Assembly (NCBI GenBank): GCA_027559495.1
Contig: JAMXSV010000023.1
Span: 1,550,001 to 1,614,000 of the forward strand
Source: Aurifilum marmelostoma
Lineage: Eukaryota > Ascomycota > Sordariomycetes > Diaporthales > Cryphonectriaceae
Reading direction: 5' to 3'
DNA: 64,000 nucleotides
Below the pieces are notes generated by a model. The model ran no database searches, was not told the DNA's origin, and saw only the letters and a list, made by a program, of their open reading frames with translations. The position numbers and the translations under genes are program-made. This document shows, piece after piece, positions 21,146 through 32,618 of the stretch (within the stretch, counting starts at the first letter, position 1; every line of letters begins with the position of its first letter).

Positions 21146-23017
21146 CTAACGACCCTCGGGCAGATCGGAGGAAGGCTCCACGACCTCCTCAAAATCCAGC
21201 TCCCACTCGTCTACCTCCTTGAACTTTCTGGACGCGGCCTTCAGCTCAGCGCCCAGGACAGGTGTCGTGCTGGTCTCAGTCTCATCATCATCATCACCAT
21301 TCACCTCCGCCTCGAACGCGGTGTCGTCGAGTGGTGGGGAAGACTCCCTGGCGACCTCAATAGAGTCGCCTTCGGTGACATTCTCCTTGTCGAAGTTGCG
21401 GGATCCGTACTTCCGACGACTCGTCCGCTTCGCCGGGGCCGATACAGAGGCGGTAGAGGTCTTGGCTTGGATGGTGGTTCCGTTTGTCTTGGCTGAACCG
21501 CTGAGGGGTTTGGAGGTTTTCTTCTTGGCGACCCGGCGTGGTAATTCTTCTTCTCGCTCTGGTGCGCTGCTCTGTCCATCGTCCACATCGTATGTATCTT
21601 TTTGGGCCTTGCGACGTCGACGCGGCAGCAGTGCCTCCAGGTCAGCAGTCGACAATTTGGGCGACTCTTTCCGCCTGTTCGCGGCTGCAGTCTTTGTTGC
21701 CTTGAAATTGGGCGAGTGCGTAAGGGATGGAGGCTCAGAGATGTCTGACATGTCATCATCTAGAACTGGCGTCTTGGTCCGCGATGATGGCTGTCCGTGG
21801 TGCTTCTTTCCCAGGTTCTTGAGAGATGGCCACATCATGGGACTACCGTCGCGCGAGCTGCTGCTTTCCGGTGGTGCAAGTATGTCATCGTCCAGCTCCA
21901 GGCTACGACGTCTCTGCTCTACAGAGCTCGGAGGAGGTGACAGAGAATCACTCTCAACAGACTGGCGCATCGTCTCGTCCTCGTCCTCGCCCTCCGTCTC
22001 CGTCTCGACAGCTTGCCTCTTGGCCGACTCGCCGTCATGAGCCTCCGTAGACTTTCGCTTCCTAGAGCGCGTCTCGCGTCCACCTTCGGCAGAGACCTCA
22101 GCTCCAGCAATTCCCTCCTCGCTCTTCCGCCCTCGCGACACCCTAACAGGCGTACCCTCGGCCTCGGGCAAAAACGACTCTTCCACATCACTCTCCACCG
22201 CATTGTCATTCTCACCCTCGTCTCCACTCGCCGCACTTGTAGCGTGCGACTGCTGCAGATGCAAAGAGGCCTTCTGCGCCGAGCTCAACAGAATGCTCGG
22301 CTGCCTCGGCCGCCTCTTGAAGTTCCCAAGGCTGAACGTCGAGCTCAGCCCCGGCGTAGTGGGACCCCGGCTGCTCGGTCGGATCGGCGCGTCATCCTTG
22401 CCCACAATGCTGCTCTGGCGCCGACGCGTCCTGCTCGACTGGCGGCGAAACACGCTCACGTTGAAGGTCGAGGTATCCGCGCTCCTCAGGCCGCTTCGCG
22501 AATCCGAGCCCTCGCGGGGCAGGGTCGCGTCAAAGCTGCTGTCCAAGTTCCCAAAGATCTCCGAGTCACCAATCTCCATGCCTGACAGGTCCCCGCCGGC
22601 ACGACGGCCTCGCCCGCCACCTCCAAGGAGCGACGAGACCTCCATCGTGGTATCTTTACGCCCGACCTCGACGATAGGGCTGTCGTCCGTATTCGCAGTG
22701 GTCGAAGTCAAATCGTCAAGGCGCGTCATCGCCGCATCACGGTCGGCGCGGGAGGCGGAGAGCGCTGCTGCGTTGGCTGCCCGGGTGCGTGTGCCTCGCG
22801 TGACGGCAGCTGTCTCTTTCGCCTTGCGCTGGCGCTCGGTCTCGCGATCGCTGACGCCGTAGATGTCCGTCACGTCTGAGTGAATTGGAGGTCCTGAGAC
22901 GTCAGGTTCTGCAGTCGCAGCAGGTGCGGTGGTTGCGGGGCCGTCAGAAGAGGTGGTTGACGACGAGTCGGCGCCGCGTCGCGTCGCAGCGACTCGTGAT
23001 CGAGTTGGGCGCGGCAT
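21146..23017 (-). CDS. Hypothetical disordered nuclear-type protein
   Basis: A single uninterrupted frame of 623 aa from the first suitable ATG (MPRPTRSRVAATRRGADSSS) to a TAG. I do not recognise a family or folded domain. The protein is rich in Ser, Arg, Glu and Asp with alternating basic and acidic blocks: RRQSSRTRRRQSSI, TPGLSSTFSLGNFKRRPRQP, ADLEALLPRRRRK, KRTSRRKYGSRNFDKEN. It ends in an acidic, aromatic tail ASRKFKEVDEWELDFEEV. Short runs such as ADLEALLPRRRR, KYGSRNFDKEN and the final WELDFEEV look like conserved linear motifs in an otherwise disordered chain. The many basic clusters suggest nuclear location, possibly chromatin or chromosome-associated; this is inference only. The frame is compatible with its GC-rich neighbours, and no introns are needed. 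Confidence 0.75.
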   Translation of the reverse strand: MPRPTRSRVAATRRGADSSSTTSSDGPATTAPAATAEPDVSGPPIHSDVTDIYGVSDRETERQRKAKETAAVTRGTRTRAANAAALSASRADRDAAMTRLDDLTSTTANTDDSPIVEVGRKDTTMEVSSLLGGGGRGRRAGGDLSGMEIGDSEIFGNLDSSFDATLPREGSDSRSGLRSADTSTFNVSVFRRQSSRTRRRQSSIVGKDDAPIRPSSRGPTTPGLSSTFSLGNFKRRPRQPSILLSSAQKASLHLQQSHATSAASGDEGENDNAVESDVEESFLPEAEGTPVRVSRGRKSEEGIAGAEVSAEGGRETRSRKRKSTEAHDGESAKRQAVETETEGEDEDETMRQSVESDSLSPPPSSVEQRRRSLELDDDILAPPESSSSRDGSPMMWPSLKNLGKKHHGQPSSRTKTPVLDDDMSDISEPPSLTHSPNFKATKTAAANRRKESPKLSTADLEALLPRRRRKAQKDTYDVDDGQSSAPEREEELPRRVAKKKTSKPLSGSAKTNGTTIQAKTSTASVSAPAKRTSRRKYGSRNFDKENVTEGDSIEVARESSPPLDDTAFEAEVNGDDDDETETSTTPVLGAELKAASRKFKEVDEWELDFEEVVEPSSDLPEGR

Positions 23018-23620
23018 TGCGCGCAGTGTATGTGGTATGTATGTAGTGTATGTATGTCGAGCTTGGTAAGAGGGTAAATTTGAGAGTACTGCCGAGACGT
23101 GCGCGTGATCGAACCTCTCTAGTACCAAGGGTATCAGTCTGCGTCAAATGAGGGTACGGTGTGCACTGTATTTGGTATACATGTAAGGATCTGGGTGGGA
23201 GTGGAAGTGGCAGCTTGGGCGGGCGGGCTTGGTGGAGAAAAACAGTAGGAGAAAGACAGACAGCGGAAGAAAGACGCGTACCGCGATTTGGTCCGTGCAC
23301 TGGGTTGAAAGCAGGGGTCTGGGCCAATCTATAGCGCAGTGCTGGGAAGGCTTAGTGAAGTATTATAGTATGCAATCCGTGCCATGTACTCAAGGACATA
23401 CTCGCCTGCTTGCCTCTACTCGGCTCAAGAGGCTCGATGTGGTGATTATAAAATTCATCTTGTATTTTCTTTTCCACTGGTACAATGGTTAGCTTTTGAT
23501 CAAGTCCATCCTCTCCTAACCCTGACCCGCGATGTAGATTCTATTCAAGGTCCAACCTGCCCGACAAGACAATATATACATGCATACCGAAGTACGGAAA
23601 TTCCTCTCGCTTTTCGTACA
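23018..23620. other. Intergenic region
   Basis: Upstream of the 623-aa gene and 3' flank of YPP1 (both minus). It should hold a promoter and a YPP1 3' UTR. No gene was recognised. Confidence 0.5.
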
Positions 23621-26600
23621 TCAAAGAACATACCCGCCAGTATTCACACAGTCCCATTCACGGACGCCCATGCCCTCTTCAAGCTCCACGCACCACCAGA
23701 GCACCTCCTTTGCCTTGTCTGCCTGTCCGCTCTCCTCGTGTGCCCTGGCCAGGGCAAACCAGGCTTCCGAGTAGTTCCAGCCCGAGCCGAGCTTCGTCAG
23801 GTTGGAGAGGAGACCATAGGCTCTGTCGCGAGATGCAAGACGGTCGACAAGAGGTATCGACGAGGCCTTGTATGGAGGCGCAAGGGGGCTCTCGTGATGC
23901 GGCGATGTCGGGTCCTGAGGCACGCCTGCTTGTTGTATCCGTTCTCCTTTCGGGTTCTTGAACGCGCCGAGCCCGAGTGGTTGTGTCGGCAACAGCGTGA
24001 CCAGGTCTGATGACTTTGGGGCCAGCGACAAAATGTCAGCTGTGGTCTGATCGGTCCCGGGCATCGCGTCCGAGCCTCCCACAAGGTCCAGGCCCGGGAA
24101 AGCCCTTGGCGGCGTGATTTTCTCGCAGTAGATGTCGAGCAAGATATTCGAAAGACCGACTATTGCGGTGGGGTGGTCAGGGAAATGCGTCAGAGCTGCC
24201 TCGAATCCCAGTCGGCTCGAAACAACATCATCTTTCGCCAAGGAGAGGTGTCCCATCTGCATCCATGTCAGCAGTGTCCGGTTCAGTTGAATACAATCCG
24301 GAAGAGACCGAAAAGAAAGAGGGCCAAAAAACAAAAAATTAAGCTGCCTCTTACCTCGCACCATACATCAGCCCAGAGCTCCTCGATCGACTTCTTGCCA
24401 GCCCATCCAGGGTCTCTGAGCGAGGAGGAGCCGGGAGACTTCTTGCTGGTGTCTCCTGACCCCTTGCCCATGTCTGCCTCCATGTTCTGTACAATCTTTT
24501 GCGCCTCTGCAACCGCTCCCTTGGCATCATCATACATGCCAGCCCTGCGGTAGAAGCCTGCGATCATGAGCCAAATCTTGACCAGCGTGGCCCCTCTGCG
24601 CCTCTTCTCGTGCTCCTTGTCGAATTGTATCACAGGTAAGATGGCGCCAAAAGGTTCCATGGCTTCCAGTGCAAAGGCAGACATCTCTGTGGTCCTTGCT
24701 TTTGGGGAGAAGTCGGAACTGTGGGAGACCGTTCTGGTGACGCCAGGAGTGTTCACTGCTGACGACGGGCGCGACAGGGGGTTCCGGCTCTGGGCGTGAG
24801 CAAATATATCGGAGGCCTGCAGCCCCTGACCCTCTCCCATCGGCGTGTAGAATGGCTCCCCGTCAACGATGGTCGCGGCATGGGGGTGTGGGTTGGGGCC
24901 ACTGCTGGAGGCGCGTGGCCGAGCACCATGAGAATCTTTCTTGCGCAGACTGTTTCTCCTAGCAGACTCACTCCGCTTCTCGTTGCCCGCCGACTTCCTC
25001 CGTGAGCGCGGTTCACTGGGACTCCCATGGACTTGGATCGTGGGCGCACGAGTGATGGTGGTGTTGGCAGTTTGGGGTCTGCTCTCGCTCTTTTCTGTCT
25101 TCGCATTGGTCGGTTGTGGAGTTTGGGGTCTGCTCTCGCTCTTTTCTGTCTTCGCATTGGTCGGTTGTGGAGGGCCGGCATTGTCTGCCCGGCTGCTTTT
25201 GTTGCCAAAGATGCCACTCTTGATGCTCCTAAACGTTCCCGAGGTTCTTGGGACAGCTGAAGTCTTGGGTGGCGCTAGGCTCTGTTGCTTTGGCTGTGTG
25301 CTCCCGAACAGTCGAGAGAACAGGTTCAAGAGCTCCAAGCTGGCATTGACCGCCACTCGAGGCCCTTCCATGATCTCGACTATTGCCAATTGGGTCATCT
25401 TCACCTCCAGGATGTTCTCTTTCTCGAAGTCGTCCATGTCATCCACCAGGCCTTTGACAGCCTCGTGGTCCGTCTCTGCCTCGTTCAGGTGGTCACTCTT
25501 GTAGAGCTGCTGGCGCCCAAACAGCACGGCTGGATCTCTGAACTGCTCGAAAGCACATTCGCACGTCCTAGCCGCGAGAATGTACTCCTGTCTCGCGCTG
25601 AGAAGAAGCGAGAGGAGATGCCAGAGGGGTATCAAGGACCTCTCTCTCCAAAAGGGCCCGTTGTGCAGTACCAAGGTCTCGTCCTCGGCTGGCTTCGTCA
25701 ACAGGGCAGTCTTGACGAGCTCGATGGCGGTTGTCAGCTCTCGCTGCTCAGCGAGGAGGAGACCCAGGGCAAACACGCCGCGGACATCCGCAGAACCGCC
25801 AGAATCCGACGACAAAGACGTGCGCAGTGATCTCATGGCGTTCCTCTGCATCTCTGTCCGACCACTCGCGTCAAATGTTGTGCGCGCCCATTGCGCCTGC
25901 GCCAGTCCAATCGACTGCCAGGCCAACGCGAGGATCTTGCCTGGTACACGGTCTCCGGTCACCGAGGTCCTGCCTCCCTCTTCCTTGACTGACTGCATTG
26001 CGCCGTTGGTAGGCGGCGGCTCGAGTTTCTCGATCCAGTGCTCCAATTCTGTGGCAAGGATTTTGGCCTTTTCAGCAGCCTCCCTTCCACCAAAGCGACT
26101 CAGAGCAGAAATGCATAGACATATTGTCTCCAGAACGGTAGCGTCAGGGTCAAGGCTCTTCTCCTGGTGTCCCGTCTTCTCCACACGTGCTTTGCCCTTT
26201 TTGACAATTTCGAGATACGAGTCGAATGCCTTCAAAGCGAGGTCGAACTCAGCAACAGCAAGATGAACGATGAAGAGATTCCTCAGAATGGCAGTCGAAT
26301 GGAAGGTCTTCATCGATGCGCGGTACAACAGTTCAAGGACAGTCGCGCTGACAGCAGCCTTTCCCCCCTGGCCAAGATCCTGGTCATTCCAACCACGTCC
26401 AGTCAGGACTGCCCAGTTCTGCATGAGCATCTCCACGAAGAGCTCAATCTCCTCTCTGTCCTCATCGGCCCTGGGGAAGGTTGTCTCCCCCAGGAGCAGG
26501 GTTTCGAAGTTGCTCTCGGCTTTGGTCAGCTCCAGCCAGAGGTGTTTTCGCACTGAGTTCTCGCCAGTGATGGTCGTATACGCTGTCGGGTAGGCGAGGT

Positions 26601-27586
26601 CCTGCTGCAGGATCGTCGATAGGGTCTCAAAGTACTCAAACCATATGCGCCGTCGCGGGACTGATCCTTTGAAGCCGAAACCACCCGCCAAGGCAGAGCC
26701 TTTCGGGCCTTCCCACCATCTGGCCCAAGACCGGAAGCAGACCAGCGAGTTCCCCTCCTCCAATGACACCTGTCCCCGGTCACGGCAACCATTGAAGAGC
26801 ATGCAGAACTCTGTCAAGAACAGCTCCGACCAGTATCGGAGTTCCTTCTTGGCCGTGTGGCTGTTCCATGTGTAAGACAAGGGAGGAATGGCGGCCTCGA
26901 ATACCGCCAGCGCTTGGACCTCATTATTGTCCCGAGCCAAACAGTTGGCCCGCAGATAGGCGGACTTGAGCATGCAAACCCGCGTCCATTCAGAAATGTT
27001 CTCTAGGCTTTCGACGGAACCCTCCTCTAGACCTTCCGGCAGGCGAACGGAGGCAAGTTCATATTCTCCAATGACCCAGTGCAACCACCCTGCGCAGACC
27101 TGTGCCTGAAAGCGATCTTCTGCGTAGGTCTGCTCCTCGTCGATCAGACCCAAGAGCTTCGGTAATTGGCCGGCGACCTCGATGTCTTGCGGAGGAATGT
27201 TGCCGGACGCGGCTGTGCCTGGGCGTGCGGTGGTCGGTCTCTGGGATTTGGTGGCCTTGACGATGCCATGTTCGATCTCGGCGGTTAATGTTAAGCCTAC
27301 ACCGTCATCATTTTGTCAGAGGGAAGGCAATTGCAGAGCAAGTAGGTTTCGGAGTGGGTCTTTTCTTCGTACAGGCTCTGGCAGGCGCGTGTTTTCGAAC
27401 CTTGCGAACGAGCTCTGGGACGGCATCCCAGTTTCCTTCGCATCGGGCATTGTCGAGCTGGTCTAGGTAGCCTCTGGCCTTGGTCGGGTTGGGCTATCCA
27501 TGCGCAATACGAAAATGTCAGTCTCCCAAGGCGAACGAGTATCAACCAGCGGCAGAGGGAATTCCGTAGAATGGACTTACAGCCAT
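23621..27586 (-). CDS. YPP1: YPP1-like TPR protein (plasma-membrane PI4-kinase complex)
   Basis: Exons 27586-27581 (only ATG GCT), 27493-27373, 27296-24355 and 24256-23621 total 3705 nt, 1234 aa. The N-terminus PNPTKARGYLDQLDNARCEG and NWDAVPELVRKVRKHAP, the segment FQAQVCAGWLHWVIGEYELA, and the TPR-like helices (LLYRASMKTFHSTAILRNLF; FDLALKAFDSYLEIVKKGKA; HFPDHPTAIVGLSNILLDIY) match fungal Ypp1, the counterpart of human TTC7. Ypp1 with Efr3 anchors the PI4-kinase Stt4 at the plasma membrane and supports endocytosis. A low-complexity insert (about residues 690-830) interrupts the TPR array and carries a perfect 51-bp tandem duplication. Introns: gtaagt/ggatag, gtacga/gtgtag, gtaaga/atgcag, each with a ctgac/ctgaca branch. 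It diverges from RIX1. Confidence 0.9.
25071..25172. repeat. Perfect 51-bp tandem duplication inside YPP1
   Basis: Units 25071-25121 and 25122-25172 are identical. Each is 17 codons in frame, encoding the repeated peptide PTNAKTEKSESRPQTPQ (minus strand). Base-for-base identity suggests a recent duplication or recent homogenisation. Confidence 0.95.
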
Positions 27587-28427
27587 TGTGCGCAAGCTTG
27601 TTGGCGAAGGGTGTAGGAAAAGGGGCTCTGGGACGCGACGACAAGCTCAAGGTGAATTGGCCAAGTATCGTATCAACACAGACCAGACAAGGCGGGTCTG
27701 AACATCAAGGAGAGCACCAGCGCAGAGCCAGTTTAATTAGAAATTAGAGGGGAAAATCGTACTGGTATTACCCTAGAACACTGCGCAAGACTCAAAGGAC
27801 GAAAGGAGAGATTCAAAATCCAAGACGGACCGGCGTATCACAGGTGGTTCACAAGTAATGACAGCATTTCCAACCAGCGTGCCAGCGTGGTTGGCAGGTG
27901 GAATGCAGAATCAAGCCTTGAACAACGTCGTAATCGTCAGCTTGCAACCCCCTCCCTGGTCCCAAAGTGACAGCAGCAAGGCAGGCCCAGCTCGAGTTCC
28001 GATCGACATGCAGGACAGGCGGCCGCAGGGAGGGCCCCAGGAGCCAGGGGGGTGGCCCCTTCAGGGGTCTTGGGGGTCTTCCCTCATAATCAACGTCCGC
28101 TAAACATCGTTATCAATCGAGTGAGACCCCACTACCGACAACCCCCTGTAGAAATTTATTCTACACAGGTCAAAACTTCGATATGGACGTCAACCGGAAT
28201 TTTTTTTTGATTGAGGCACTCACGGCGTTCGCGCAGGTTGCGACGAGGAATCAATGACAAATTCCCTCCACTGTGTCCCAATTCGACCAATAACCAATAT
28301 ACTCTCATCCACGCCGAGTTCGAGCCAGCTTCCTGCGGAACGAGTCTTGGTCTATATCGGACTGCTCAAGCTCACTTCTGAGCCCCAATATCAACAATTA
28401 TCGTCAGATCAAACTTTGGCGATTTAG
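27587..28427. promoter_or_regulatory. Divergent YPP1/RIX1 promoter region
   Basis: 841 bp between the start codons of YPP1 (-) and RIX1 (+); promoters of both must lie here by position. A GC-rich island (27960-28070) is flanked by A/T-rich stretches, including a T9 run near 28200. No TATA-like or other specific element is claimed. Confidence 0.5.
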
Positions 28428-30795
28428 ATGACAATGTCATTACCACCAGACTTACAGGTCCTCTGCCGGCGCCTGGCTTCGACTGACCCTGATGCTCTCC
28501 CACCCTTGTGTCCAAACCTGGTCAGCCATATACATCGCTGTGGAGGAGTTCTCTCTCTTGCGGTGGACCAGAAACTCAAGGACGGTGCGCCTGAGCATTC
28601 TGTCCTGGTTCACAAATTGAAGACTCAGCTCACTACCCTCCTCAAGAATGGACGCAGCCAATCGTCTCGGTTTTCAGCGGCAATATTGATCAAAGCGGTC
28701 GTCGATGTTGGCGGCTACGAGTGTCTACGGACATCAGGGCCATGGGTTCAAGGGCTCTTGTCCATAATCCAGGTTGGTCAGCCCTGCCCTACAGCTTGAT
28801 GATCTTCATTTCTAAAGCTATTCCCAGAAAAATGACCCTTTTCCTGCTCGAGAGATTGCCGTTATCACCTTGACGAGGATATATACACTCCTTAATGAGT
28901 ACCAAGCCCTCGTCAGGGAGATAGCATCGCCTACTCTCTCGGCATTTGTAAAGGCCTGTCTACAAATTGTCACCCCTTCAGGATCAGGCAAGGCTGGTCC
29001 AACGCCGGTGCGGCTGGTCGAAACGGTGGCGAACGCGCTGTGCACTATCACGCCTCTGTATCCAACAACTTTGCGGCCGTTCAGCACCCAGATTAAGGCG
29101 ACCTTCAAGGCCTACGTTGCTCCGACAGCAGCAGGCCAGTCGGCAGCTCCGCAGAGCCTGCGCGTATTATCTCGAAAGTTATTCGTCCTACAGCATTATA
29201 CGACACCGAAGAATGGTAATGCAGAAGAGTGGGGCAAAGCAATCGAGGGCTTCATCAAGACCAGTCACACCACCGCTGACCAAGTCTTTCGTGCTGTGCA
29301 GGAGTCGTGGGAATCGAATAGCGGCTATATACGACAACATGTCGGATCTGAGGGCGAGCCGCATGGGGGCAGCGATTCACCAGAGCAACTTCCTCCCTGG
29401 CTTGGCTTGTCGAGCGGTGCTGACAGGTTGGTCGGTCTGCTTGAGACTCTTTCGGAATTTCTCAAGTCCCCCACCAAAATACCCGTCACCACTCCGGTCT
29501 CGGCACTGTTGGATCTAACTGCCAGAATCACCCTGATCGTGCCTCCTCAGAAGGGGGCGCGGACACAGGATGGCACTCAGCTCAACTCTGCTATTGGACG
29601 GGAAGAGAAAGACGAACTATGGACTGCCCTTCCGGACATACATACTGCCGTCATGAATGTTCTGATTGCACTTACAAAAAGGCTGCAGGATAACACCCTT
29701 CCATTAGCAGCAGACATGCTGCACCAGACTGTCCGTATTCTCGACGCTCATCACCAGGTTCCACTCGTCCGTGGGAATGTCTACGAGCTCTCATACAAGC
29801 TTCTCCTCCTTCACGGTCCTACCATGCCCAAGCTCAGCGTTAATTCCCTCGATAAGCTCGTACAATGCTGCTGCCGCGACCTCCTCGCCGCATCAGGACA
29901 CGCAAGGCCTCCTAATGCCTCGCTACAGGATGTCAAGCCTGCAAATGGCCAAGCATCCACTGTCAAACCCTCTTCAAACGCAGACGCCTACTTAACGATC
30001 CAGTCCAAGGGATCTTCTGTCGCGGTTGCAGAGCTCTCAAAACTACACCTCGAAGCTGCTTCCTCGCTCTTGGCGGCGTTCTTGTCTCACCTGCCTCAGC
30101 AGCACCTCAAACAGACACTGCGTGCACTCATCGACCGCACGGCAGTACTATCCCACAACAAGAAGGCGATGTTGGCTAGTGTGTTGAGCCCGTATCGCAC
30201 GCGAACGGGCAAGATGCTCGCGAGCGTGTACCCTTTCCTGGCGAGGGACTTCCCTAGGAATAGTGAAGTTGAAGTGCTGAGGACCAATCTGCGAATGGAC
30301 AAGGCAGTGACCTTTGGCACAAGCGGTGGTGAGGATGACGAAGAATTGTTGGAGAAGATGCAGAATACTGGCGCCGAAGACGCAGCGGAAGAGTTAGCAG
30401 TCGAGGCAGCTGAAGATGGCATGGCTGTGGAAGAAGACGATCACGACGAGGACATGGCTGATGCTGAGATATCCAAGCCTGGATTTAATCTGAGCAGCAG
30501 TCATCTGCCCGTCCAGCACAACGAGGCGACGATAGTTACAGAAAGCACGGAGACAGTAGGTGAGACGGTGCTCAGCAAGACCAAGGAGACAGTCGTGCTG
30601 TCTTCGACGCTTAAGCGCAAGAGTGAGGAGTTAGAGGAGCCGCCGGCGAAACGCCTGGACACGGGCAAGGCTCCGGAGACTTTCGGATCTACTACGATCA
30701 ATACCGATCAGGAAGATGACAGCGACAGCGACAGCGATGGGAGCATCCAGCTGAATGCTGTTCTGGAGGACGACGACTCGGACGAGGATGAATGA
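28428..30795 (+). CDS. RIX1: Pre-rRNA processing protein RIX1
   Basis: Exons 28428-28772 and 28828-30795 total 2313 nt, 770 aa (yeast Rix1 is 763). The N-terminal helical-repeat domain reads LPPLCPNLVSHIHRCGGVLS, HKLKTQLTTLLKNGRSQSSR and FSAAILIKAVVDVGGYECLR, continuing after the intron with KNDPFPAREIAVITLTRIYT. The ~160 C-terminal residues are acidic (EEDDHDEDMADAEI; LEDDDSDEDE) around one basic motif (TLKRKSEELEEPPAKRLD), probably a nuclear localisation signal. Rix1 forms a complex with Ipi1 and Ipi3 that removes ITS2 and prepares pre-60S particles for Rea1 remodelling. The intron is short (55 nt) with gttggt donor and cccag acceptor, phase 0. Context: NIP7, another 60S factor, lies 17 kb away, probably by chance. 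Confidence 0.92.
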
Positions 30796-31679
30796 GGATA
30801 AAATTCGTATTGCTGAGGTGGTCCTGACTGCACCATGGACTCCGAATGCAACCGAGGCGACGACTATTTTGGAGGTGCTCTTCAGAAAGGCAACGTTCCA
30901 GCAGGCCGAGCTGTGTAATGAGACCGGCCATTATGTTTCGCTGCATGTGCTTTTCCAGCTTTGCTCCTCTCTGTATGTTTGGGGCGTCGTACAGGTGACT
31001 GTATGGCTACTTCGCAGCAGTGCATGCTCAACGAAGGTCTCGCGCTGTTGGTTTGAGTCATCAGGACAGGAGCTCGAGTCTAGATTCAGGTGCACCTGCT
31101 CACTGCTGTACAGTTCAGCCTCCTGATCAGGGCACACACACACACCAGCTACACCCCAACCACAAGGGGATCCTAACCCCAGCTTCTCACGCGGGGTGGC
31201 AAGCAGGCTGATGTACCAACCTGCACAAGCAGCAGCGACGCAGATGCGTCTCAAAATCTGAGGAAGCCAGACCGCCGGCAAGCTGGAGCATTTTTTTTCA
31301 GAGCACCGTGCAAAAGACAATACCTAGATCTAAGTGCACCGAAAATCATTGTGTAAAAGAGAAGAACAATGGAGTTTAATTAGACAACACGCGCACTGCG
31401 TAGTCCTCATCGGGTATTTAAGTTCTCTAGAAGAGCAAAGCCGGCCAGGCTTCCTCGGGCATCATCACCTGAAAGCCCATGCCAAGGGCAATATCAGCCC
31501 ACAATCCAACCGTGATTTTTTTTTATTTATTACAAGACATTTGCCCTGCCCCTCCCTTTCCAACTTTGCTCCAAATTAACCAGGTTCAATGCCGTTGTAT
31601 GAATGCAGTGGAATTCTCTTGATCAATCATGGTCCAGAGAAAGAGAGAAGGAAAGGCAGACCAGCAGACAGCCGTCTCA
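30796..31679. other. Convergent 3' region
   Basis: 884 bp between the RIX1 (+) and WW-protein (-) stops. A short CA run lies at 31133-31144. No gene or tRNA was seen. Confidence 0.5.
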
Positions 31680-32618
31680 TCAGTCCCTCAGCCAGGCCCG
31701 CCGCTTCTCTTCTTTCCTAGCCTTGCGCTTCTCCTTCCACATGGCGAGCTCCTTCCGCGTAGGCTGTTTCCCCCTCCTCTCGGCCTTCAGGCTCCGGCCG
31801 TCATGCGAGTTCGCAGCCTGGTCGACGTTGAAGTACGCATTCATCTGCCGGTATGACTTGTTGGCGTCCGAGTACCTGTCGGGGTTCTGGTCGCCCGTCT
31901 GGAACTTGCCCGTGCCCCTGTTGAACGCCGCGTTCTGCAGGTACGACGGGTCTCCTCCCGCCTCGCCGTCGCCCTCGACGCCCGCCATCATCTCCGCGTT
32001 GTACGCTGCGAGATCGGCCTCGTACTCCTCATCGCCCGCCTTGTAGGCTTGTGCATATGGCGCGTTGGGGTCCCAGGACCCGTGGATCGCGGGGTTGTAG
32101 CCCCCTGCTACGGAGGTGGGTTGTGAAATGGCTGCTGCCGAAGCAGCTGTGCCTGGCGCGGCTGCAGCTGAGGAGCCAGCAGCCGCCGCCGCCGCCGCCG
32201 CCTCGCCGGTGCCGCAATCTGGTACGCGCGGGTTGTCCCATTGTGACACCCCCGTAAAGCGATTGTAGAAGTACCACGCCGAGTTGGCCGCGTCCCATTT
32301 TGCTTCCCAGCCGTCATCGTTTGCCTGCTCTGGCGGGGCTTCGGATGGCAGGGGAGGCGCCTGGCCTGGAACAGGCTCGTCAGGGAGGGGTGGCGCGTCT
32401 GTCGGGTCTTGCTGCTTCGAGGAGGAGGACGGAGCGTCGCTGCCATGTCGATCGTTGTCTTGGTGCTCCTCTCTTGGGGGGCTGTCGTCGCTCCTGGCCT
32501 CGCCCTCCTCTGAACGAGAGTCTGCTGGTGATGGTGATCTCTGCTGCTGCTGCTGCTGATTCTTCTCTCCGTCGTCCGCGGCAGGGGTTGCTACTGCCGC
32601 GTCGTTGTCTGACGGCAT
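31680..32618 (-). CDS. WW-domain protein, probably nuclear
   Basis: Single exon, 312 aa. The N-terminus is acidic/Gln-rich and disordered, followed by Pro-rich PPLPDEPVPGQAPPLPSEAP. A WW domain follows at about residues 102-130: GWEAKWD, then AWYFYNRFTGVSQWDNP, with both signature Trp (104 and 127) and the closing Pro. An Ala-rich stretch comes next. The C-terminal third carries NPAIHGSWDPNAPYAQAY, SYLQNAAFNRGTGKFQ, KSYRQMNAYFNVDQAANSHD and a strongly basic end RKELAMWKEKRKARKEEKRR. WW domains bind Pro-rich ligands. The YFxxFTGxSQWDxP form plus a basic C-terminus suggests a splicing- or transcription-linked protein, but I cannot assign an ortholog. The start is the first ATG (MPSDNDAAVATP). 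Confidence 0.85.
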   Translation of the reverse strand: MPSDNDAAVATPAADDGEKNQQQQQQRSPSPADSRSEEGEARSDDSPPREEHQDNDRHGSDAPSSSSKQQDPTDAPPLPDEPVPGQAPPLPSEAPPEQANDDGWEAKWDAANSAWYFYNRFTGVSQWDNPRVPDCGTGEAAAAAAAAGSSAAAAPGTAASAAAISQPTSVAGGYNPAIHGSWDPNAPYAQAYKAGDEEYEADLAAYNAEMMAGVEGDGEAGGDPSYLQNAAFNRGTGKFQTGDQNPDRYSDANKSYRQMNAYFNVDQAANSHDGRSLKAERRGKQPTRKELAMWKEKRKARKEEKRRAWLRD

